A stretch of 64,000 nt of DNA from Thunnus maccoyii. Its lineage: Eukaryota > Chordata > Actinopteri > Scombriformes > Scombridae. This document shows, piece by piece, positions 56,757 to 64,000 of the stretch. Every line of letters starts with the position of its first letter. Position 1 is the first letter of the stretch. The position numbers and the translations under genes are program-made. Below the pieces are notes generated by a model that saw only the letters and a program-made list of their open reading frames with translations, was not told where the DNA came from and ran no database searches. The DNA lies in assembly GCF_910596095.1 (NCBI RefSeq), contig NC_056550.1, forward strand, positions 18,446,501 to 18,510,500. Reading direction: 5' to 3'.

Positions 56757-57481
56757 TAGGGGTGTGCCCGAATACAAATACGTTGTTTGGCAAAGCACAA
56801 ATAGTGGGTTTTTTACAAACATTTATTTCATACAAATATTTTCAAAGTCTCAGTCTCTCCCCTGTGCTTCACTGTTAGGCCTATCAGCAGGTCTCAAAGA
56901 GGAGAGTCACATCCACCTGCTGCATGATGCACATTTCCTTATTTGGACATAACTCCTGGAGTTGGGGGGGGGTTCCTCAGAGATAAAGCTGAGTTACTGA
57001 CACAAATGAAGTGATTACAAGGGACTCTCCACCTCCTGTTCCCCTTCTCCTTTCCACAAAGTTAGGATGTAAAAAATAGGCAATAAATGAAAAGTGCAAA
57101 GCAAGAATCACCTTTGAAGTTCTTCTCTACATGTGTGTCGCTGTGTTATGGAATTATAAATAAGTAGAGGTCTGTCTGTATGATGGCAATGCAACTGGTT
57201 TAGCTCAGTAGTCAGCGCATTCATCTATGATCTGGGAGACTCGACTTTGAGACCCTGTGAGGGGACCTCCTTCATAAGATAGTTTATTCATAAATACTTA
57301 TTTTAACACTTTAATATACTAAAATATATATAAAGCGTAATAAAAACAAAAACTGGGTTTTTATGCCTATTTCCACTTTTATTTGAATACAAATACATAT
57401 TACAATTACAAATACATATATATTTGCTGCCTCAACAAACATAAATACAAATACAAATACTGGGCTCTCTGCACATCCCTA
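56757..57481. mobile_element. hAT-like non-autonomous element with tRNA-like core (unit B)
   Basis: TAGGGGTGTGCCCGAATAC at the left and its imperfect inverse at the right, flanked by atatccac (56,749-56,756) and gtatccac (57,482-57,489). It is the cleaner of the two copies. The tRNA-like core is at 57,195-57,260. Confidence 0.6.
57195..57260 (+). repeat. tRNA-like segment (SINE head), degenerate
   Basis: TGGTTTAGCTCAGTAGTCAG as A-box region and CGACTTTGAGACCC as B-box region; same caveats as the unit A copy. Confidence 0.45.
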
Positions 57482-58588
57482 GTATCCACAATTAGGCCAA
57501 ATACACTGTATATATTCACAATTTGTACAAAATTGTATTTATTACCGACGTGAACCACAGCTGACCTGATCATGGAGCTGAATGATCATAACAGTGTGTC
57601 TCAAGGACTGCAGCAATACCAGTGTCTGCTTCACCCTTTCATTTTTACTTGGCTGTCTTAGCTTCACACCATCTTTTCTTGACACTTTCTCAAACCTAAA
57701 TGTCTGTTACAGGGAGATAAGTTTTCAAAAACAATACCGATTTAACAAAAACTAGATTCATTCTAAACTTAACTCTATAAAAACCTCTCAAGGTTTTATT
57801 CTTGCACAATAATACAAGTCTCAAGTTTACACTTGTATGCTCAGTACACCCCCTCTCATGTCTGTCTCCATTTTGCCAGTTGGCCAATACACCTGGGAAG
57901 TACTGAGTTTACAAACAATTTTGAGATTCTGGTACTTCTGGTGTTTCAATTTTGTGCAGCTTTATATGTTTACTTTACATCAGTTCAGATTAAGGCTTTT
58001 TAGCTCGACTGGAAGTAGTGAATGTTTTTTTGTTTTTGTGAAATTTTAAATGTTGCAACACACTGACCATTTGGATGGGCAGTGGATTTGAGTGACTTGA
58101 GAAGTTTCTGTGGATAATTTTATACTTTACTGTGCCACAAAAACTTGAAATCACTGGTATCCAATCTATGAATTCAAACTGACCACAGCCACTGTCTCTT
58201 GTGAGGGAACAAAACACATTACAGCCACTTCTCAATCCCACTGGGAGTGAGTTTACTAAAAAGATATATTTGGTGATATTTGGTGGAGTATGCCTTTAAA
58301 TAAAATCTTGAATGCAAGACAAAATGTATTTTTACAGTATACTGCTTAGTTAATTTAAGCATCTGAATACTTCCTCAGTCACTGCTGACAAGGAGTTCTG
58401 TTCAGTCATATAGTATCTCACATAGAATAACTTGATTCTACATGGTCAAAGGGTGACCAGTGAATGATTCTGATACTGTACTACAAGACCTTACAACATG
58501 GCTAACTGCTCAACTTAGTTGCATCACTATCTAGGAGTAACTGTTTCAAACAAAAAAAAAGACAGAATTCAGGATAGTAATGACAATT
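57482..58588. other. Intergenic DNA
   Basis: Collinear with 24,296-25,397. Nothing recognised. Confidence 0.5.
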
Positions 58589-58594
58589 ATCATC

Positions 58595-58925
58595 TTTATT
58601 GAAATGTTAAAAAGCCCTCAACCAAATGTTCATATTTTATGAACTTTGTTAAAAGGCCTAAAGTTGATGATGAGTCTTACAGCCTGTCTCTTGTAGGCCT
58701 TGACTTTGAGCTGCAGCTTATCCACCACATCCTGAAGTCTGGCAAATTCTTTTTGTCTTCCTCAGTCTACACAGATAAAGGCTTATAAGTGATGAAGAAC
58801 AGAGAATTAAGAGATATTAAGGTTGTTTTTATTAAAATAGGACATACCTGGTAGGTCAGCTCCTTCACTTGTCATTCATATTTGCATCTGCTTGGCCTCA
58901 ACGTCAGCTTCTAGCTCACGCACGT
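58595..58925 (-). pseudogene. MYH relic: 3' exons (unit B, more deleted)
   Basis: Poly(A) signal (58,595-58,600), parts of coding exon 37 (58,681-58,766) and 36 (58,848-58,923). The terminal exon and the trace of exon 38 were lost by a deletion ending at 58,680, and exons 34-35 by another at about 58,985. Confidence 0.8.
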
Positions 58926-58985
58926 GAAAAGTGATGATAAATGATACATCAGTATTATATACACAGTCAGTTAGACAGATCACAA

Positions 58986-59490
58986 GTGTCATCAAAGCTA
59001 GACAGAATGAAAAAGCGTTTACAAAAGCTACAAAAGCTACTGCACATGCCCATTACATTTTTGATATGCCCACCTATAGTTGTGAGCCTTTCCCATCACC
59101 CAACACAAAGCAAAATGAAGCATCAAACCTTGAAAAGAAAGTGAATGAGCTAACTAAACAAGTTGGAGAGTTAAGCCAAAAATCACAGAACCCCACTCAT
59201 GATAGTAAGCCTCCCCCAGTGCCGAAACCAAAACAAGATGAAACCTTTAAGATTGAAAATAAGATAGCTGAGCTATCAAAACAAGTTGGAAAGCTAGCCC
59301 AGAATCAAAAAGAGAGTGAGAGTATCTAAATGAAAGACTGCCTTGTGATTAACAACAATAGCAAGAAGAGTCCTCTCAGGGTCCTTAGAATGCCAAGGTT
59401 GTGGTTCTGCTTCAAGTTCGGAGAAGTAACTCATATCACAGCTTATTTTCCAAAAAAAAAAACCCACACTAGTTAGCAGTAAAAATGCAG
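58986..59490 (+). pseudogene. Gag relic (unit B, truncated)
   Basis: Begins inside the sequence matching A 27,380 (KLDRMKKRLQ) and continues through the Lys/Gln-rich spacer (open frame 58,931-59,329) to the degenerate zinc knuckle near 59,408-59,450. It keeps about 60 bases of spacer near 59,250-59,305 that A lacks. Confidence 0.55.
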
Positions 59491-59493
59491 AGC

Positions 59494-59538
59494 AGGGCCA
59501 TCTCCATGTCTATCCTCGTGGTGGCACTTTAATGGAGA
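59494..59538 (-). pseudogene. MYH relic: initiator exon remnant (unit B)
   Basis: Same as 27,845-27,889, with the same ACG in place of ATG. Confidence 0.75.
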
Positions 59539-60183
59539 CTGTAAAAATGAGAGTGTCAAATATATGGGTGGAGGGACATAGAGCCAGACTGGGACAGAAC
59601 CATGACCATGAGATATATTATTAACACAAAGTTGTATTACAATACGAATATCTACCTATATTACATAGGTAACAAACACAGTATAAACCCATCTAACTAT
59701 TTATAGATATTGGATTTAATTGAATAGATAGTCTAATGATGTATACTAAAATACACCAAGTACAGTGTCAAATTAATTCTGCTTAAAATATGTAGAATGT
59801 TATTACATTAAACTTATTAGATATTATTTATATTACATTTACATCCATGTTGTCCATATGTAACTTAAATCCTTCATTCTGATACAACTTACCTTATAAC
59901 TTTTAACTCAGTCTTCAAAATATAATAATAATATAATTATACACCAGGTTGAAAATTACTGCCAGTAACAGATATTATTAGGTTGACATAATTTGGATCT
60001 TGATTGTGCTCATAAATACTGAGTAAACCAGTTATGTTCACAGTGTACCCAGGAGTAAATTGCAAAAGTGCACTGTGTTGTTTGTAGGTTTTCTATTCCA
60101 ATAAATTTAGAGGTTGAAATCATTTCAAATTGACACGGTTTATGATACGCATGATAGCCACTTGTGTCCTGTTCATCTTGACA

Positions 60184-60522
60184 TCACAGCCAGTAATCAG
60201 TGTCAAACTTGGAGAAGCACTGAAATGTCACTGGTGTATAGTTGCAGCAGGACATAAATCTCAGATATCTGAAATAAAACTCAGGCGGATGGTCTTTCCA
60301 TGAATGCTGAACAGATATTATATGTCTCCTGAGAATAGACTTTAAAAAGGATTGCCAACTCAGATAATTTAACACCAGAAATAAGTTCCTCACAAACGTC
60401 ATTGATGTTTTGCTGTGAGGAATAAAAAAGATGCAGTTTTTATGTGAAAGGGGTTGATATTTTGACAGTTCAAGTTCAAATGATTCCTTAAAGAAAAAGT
60501 TCGGGATCATCTCCAGAATCAA
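60184..60522 (-). other. Unrecognised 112-codon open frame (unit B copy)
   Basis: Counterpart of 28,554-28,892. The surrounding 59,540-61,010 holds nothing else I can name. Confidence 0.2.
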
Positions 60523-61014
60523 CTTTTATTTCCAAGTTTTGCACAGATGTAACTTATTATTTGCCATCTTATAAGCAGATCACTAGGTATTACCACGGTC
60601 AAAGATAAGTTCAGCTAAGGGAAGGAGCAGTGATTCACATTTGGCATAGAGAGATGGATATATTTTTAGACACATTTAGATATACTGTTAACACTATATC
60701 TCAAGTTAAAAGATATTTATCTTGTATCTCTTGTTTCTCAAATGTATTTTAAATTAATAATATAATGTCAGTAAAGGTATGGTAAGACCATTGTCAGGGA
60801 TTAATCAATTTATTACCTGATCTCAATGTATTATCACATCTAGACTATTTTGGTTGAATTAGGGATAAAAAGGAAAGCTGACACGACAGAGGTTTCAGTA
60901 TGATTGAAACAAACTATTATGTGTAACGTGTTGTCCGACCACATCTGAAGGCAAAAGTGTTGATAGTTCTTCTTGAAGGCAGGGTGAAAAAGCCTAAAAG
61001 CATGTTCATTAAAT

Positions 61015-61900
61015 TCATAATAAACAAAGATGGTGATGTTGTTTTCTGTGAAAAATGAAAAGAGAAGTTATGAGAGATTTATGTGCAACTGCATATAAGA
61101 AAATAGAAACAGACACCGCATCTGTGAACACCTTTTTGGGGACTATCCCTTCACACAGCCGGTCGACTTTTACCTCATCTATTGGTGAGATAAGAAAAGA
61201 TGAGGTAGTACAGGCCATTAAACATTTAAATGTTGGGAAAAGCCCTGGTGATTAATCTAATATAGATAATTATAGACATCTTATTATTATAAATACTGAC
61301 AATAAATATTTGCTAAGATAATTATGAATGGACTTAATGATATATTAGAGGAAATTATAGATAGAGAACAAACATGTGCAATTACAGGACAGGTAGTGTG
61401 GGACAACCTTAGTATTTTAAGAGAAATCTTACACAAACCTGAAGCAACAAAAGGTTTTTATATTATTCGTTTTAATTTAAAAAAAACAGCATTTGACTAC
61501 ATTTCCAGAGATTATCTCTGGGCTGTGATGAAAGCATACAGCTTTCCCGGTGGCTTTATACACTTGGTAAGATGTCTGTATTTTAAATGAAGTGATTGTG
61601 TATATGTCAATGGGTTTTTAACTGAGTCTTTTGAAATGGAGAGAGGTGTGAAGCAGGGCTGTCCATTGAGCACAGCTCTTTATATTTTAGCCATCAGCCC
61701 TCTAATTGAACAATGAACAATGACAGTCGTTTTGCTGGAACGTGTAGACCATGCACACAAAGTCACAGCTATTGCTTACGCTGATGATATTACCATCATT
61801 ATAAAAAACAGTCAAAGATGAAAATCCTTCTGGACCATAACTAAATCACAACAAAACAGAAGGAGTTTGGATCGGCACGGAGAATGACAGACAAACATTA
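61015..61900 (+). mobile_element. LINE relic (L1/Tx1-like), reverse transcriptase part (unit B)
   Basis: Same RT pieces as in unit A, with VKQGCPLSTALY (about 61,650-61,685) and AYADDIT (about 61,776-61,796). The ORF2 C-terminus and 3' UTR present in A (30,790-31,235) are deleted here, at about 62,137. Confidence 0.7.
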
Positions 61901-62535
61901 ATATTGAAGTTAAACAAGAAATTAAAATCAAAAGGACAGAACTCCCCATGCACAGCCTGTATATTCAGGTGCTGGTCGGTCGCAGGAACATATAAGATGA
62001 AAATCAAAATTAACCACTGCACACTGTAACGACTTTACTGTACTTCTTCAGGTTTGCTCAGTACAACTGCTGAGTACTCACAGGTGTGATAAATACATCT
62101 GAGTCACATGACTAATCATCACAGTCTTCATTTTCTCAAAGAAGACCTGAGTTTCTTTCCTGTGTATAGTTATATATGTGTATAGTTTATGTATATCGCA
62201 GTCTTAACACACTACCCCTAAATGGGAGGACTGACGTTTGCGCCGCACCGCCTGATTTGGTCTTAATACGCCTTAGAAAAACTAAAATTAATGATAATTT
62301 GGGATGGGAAGGTCTGGATTGTCTTTAACTTGTATTAGCTAGTTGTGTATGAGTGTAAATTGTTTTATTTGATAATACAAGTATTTGTGCTTTAACGTAA
62401 GCCTGTTAAGGATACATGAAACACATTATTTGTGTTTAATTGTGCTTAATACTTTCCAACATTAGGATTTATGTCACTATTAGAATTTTGTTCCAATTCC
62501 AGTAAGCTCTATTATATAATCTCTCTGTCACTCTG

Positions 62536-63409
62536 TAAAATATTTGATTGCAGTACAGTATATTATACAAACTATCGAAATACAACATTCTGCTTTGTAT
62601 TTTTTTCATTTGAATTACTTGGTATATGTATTTTTAATTGAAATGAATGATATTTTAATTCCGTGTAGGGTAAAAATACTTAATCTGTGTATTAGATGTG
62701 CTGTGAGTGATATATCAGATTTTATTAGTGGCATGTGCAATTTATTTGATGACTGCACACATTTTCCGTTAGGGTAAGGTTATATAGCATGATCAAAAAC
62801 AGAAAGGCATTTGAAAATCTGGCCATATGTGTCGCTAAGCAAACTGATGTAGAGACTACTGGAGTGCATACAAGGTGGTACATAAGGTGTTATATGCCTG
62901 CGTAGTTGTGTGATTTCATCAGTAATGTATGACTTCTATTTCATCTACAACTACACGTCCTGCTTTCCTACATGCAGATACCACGATGTGTATAGCCAAT
63001 GAGTTTAGCATGTGTTGCTCATACAGTAAGTGTTTGAAGAGAACTTTCTGCAATTTATGCACAGATGTTTTGGCTTTGTTTTGCTGTGATAACTGCGAAA
63101 TGGTGTTTCAAATCATTTCAGTTGATAAGAGAGTTTGTAGGTTTTTCTGTGCAGTTCATGATTGCTGACAGCTTTGAAATTGCTTTGGTTCAAAGGAGAT
63201 GTAGTGTGGCCTGCTTAGCTTACTGTAAGATAATAGAGGTGGAATGTCATTACTGCCAAGGTTTCAGAGCTCATTTATTGCTCCTAAATTTTGCGATAGA
63301 TTGCACAACTGGTATTTTAGCTGTGAAACGCAAAAAGCACAACTGCATTGAGGAGTCTGTTTTCATAGAGATTTTTAGAGCGTCCTCGCATGAATGTTTC
63401 AGTTTTTAA
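62536..63409 (+). pseudogene. Cys-rich gene relic, possibly MYM-type zinc finger (unit C copy)
   Basis: Open pieces 62,544-62,777, 62,929-63,168 and 63,065-63,409, with the same Cys motifs as at 33,300-34,168. The first piece is shorter because a 4-base insertion near 62,754 shifts its frame. Confidence 0.35.
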
Positions 63410-64000
63410 TTTTTTTATTTTTTTTTACGGTAATTATATAAGCTCTTTGTCACTTGTGCATACATTCATAATTAAAGACTTCACCAAAATACGATTCACT
63501 GTTTTTCATTTGTTAGGTCCTTACACGGACTACCCTGATTAGCAACTTTAAAAACGTATGCTGGATTTTGTCAGTTTGCCTATTTTAGCATTAACTGGAT
63601 ACCAGTTAATGGTAGAATTTAGTCTTCCCTAAAGAATTTAGGGAAGACTGTCGTCACTCCCCACCCCCTCAGCCCCACTTTTGAAGCACTTGTTGCTGGA
63701 TGGACTCATTCAAATATGTGTAATAAAATTCAGTCATTTTTTACATTGAACATGTTTATTGCTTTTGTAATGCTAAATTGATGCAGAGTAAGTGGTCAAC
63801 GTCTGCTTTGAGTAAGTGATCAACGTACTTTTTGAAATATGACATCTCTGGGCACAGCATTCAAAATCCATACAGAGACATAATCCTATATGCTGTTCCA
63901 TCTCGAGCAGTGGTTCTCAAATTGGGCACCGGCAAGCAAAAAGGAGATTCATTTCATGAGATGACTTTTGTTGTGATTTGGGGCTATATAAATAAAACTG
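63019..64000. repeat. Segmental duplication unit C (start only)
   Basis: The last kilobase repeats the beginning of units A and B: the Cys-rich relic and then the start of the hAT MITE. It has its own small deletions, one of about 90 bases near 63,808 and one inside the MITE. It shows that the array continues past the right edge, so at least one more MYH gene may follow. Confidence 0.85.
63908..64000. mobile_element. hAT-type MITE (unit C, internally deleted, cut by window end)
   Basis: Starts CAGTGGTTCTCAAATTGGG after atctcgag. The G/C-palindromic interior present in A and B is deleted. Confidence 0.65.

Overview
This is teleost fish nuclear DNA. It carries two complete, closely related fast skeletal (sarcomeric) myosin heavy chain (MYH) genes on the minus strand. 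Each has 39 small coding exons and short AT-rich introns, and both are surrounded by fish-type mobile elements (DIRS, hAT, L1/Tx1-like LINE, Ty3/Gypsy gag). The coding-exon lengths I read from splice sites (204, 144, 157, 28, 112 ... 390 ... 309 ... 18) follow the vertebrate sarcomeric MYH pattern. Percomorph ancestry is likely, from the repeat types, but is inference.

The window is a head-to-tail segmental duplication. Unit A is 1-33,777 (its left end lies outside the window), unit B is 33,778-63,018, and unit C starts at 63,019 and runs off the right edge. Within a unit, left to right on the + strand, the order is: a Cys-rich MYM-like gene relic; a small hAT MITE; a high-copy fish repeat; a decayed DIRS retrotransposon; the complete MYH gene (minus strand); about 4-5 kb of intergenic DNA with a hAT-like element holding a tRNA-like (SINE) core; a shattered second MYH gene (minus strand) interrupted by a gag relic; an L1/Tx1-like LINE relic; then the next unit.

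MYH copy A (CDS 9,434-20,162) reads as intact: 39 coding exons, 5,820 nt, 1,939 residues, two 5' non-coding exons, a TATA box and a poly(A) signal. One of its introns has a GC donor where copy B has GT. MYH copy B (CDS 42,242-53,157) has the same 39 exons and is one codon shorter in actin-binding loop 2, but carries an in-frame TAG at 43,992-43,994 (codon about 1,620 of 1,938), so it is probably a recent pseudogene or a truncated product. Each unit also holds relic exons of a further MYH gene, including its initiator exon with ATG changed to ACG. The locus therefore shows MYH tandem-array birth and death: one working gene, one recently broken gene, and one long-dead gene present in two copies.

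The units differ by many indels of tens of bases to kilobases. The DIRS element kept different parts in A and B, so comparing units gives a relative dating of insertions and losses. I saw no bacterial, CRISPR or functional RNA genes; the tRNA-like segments are degenerate.
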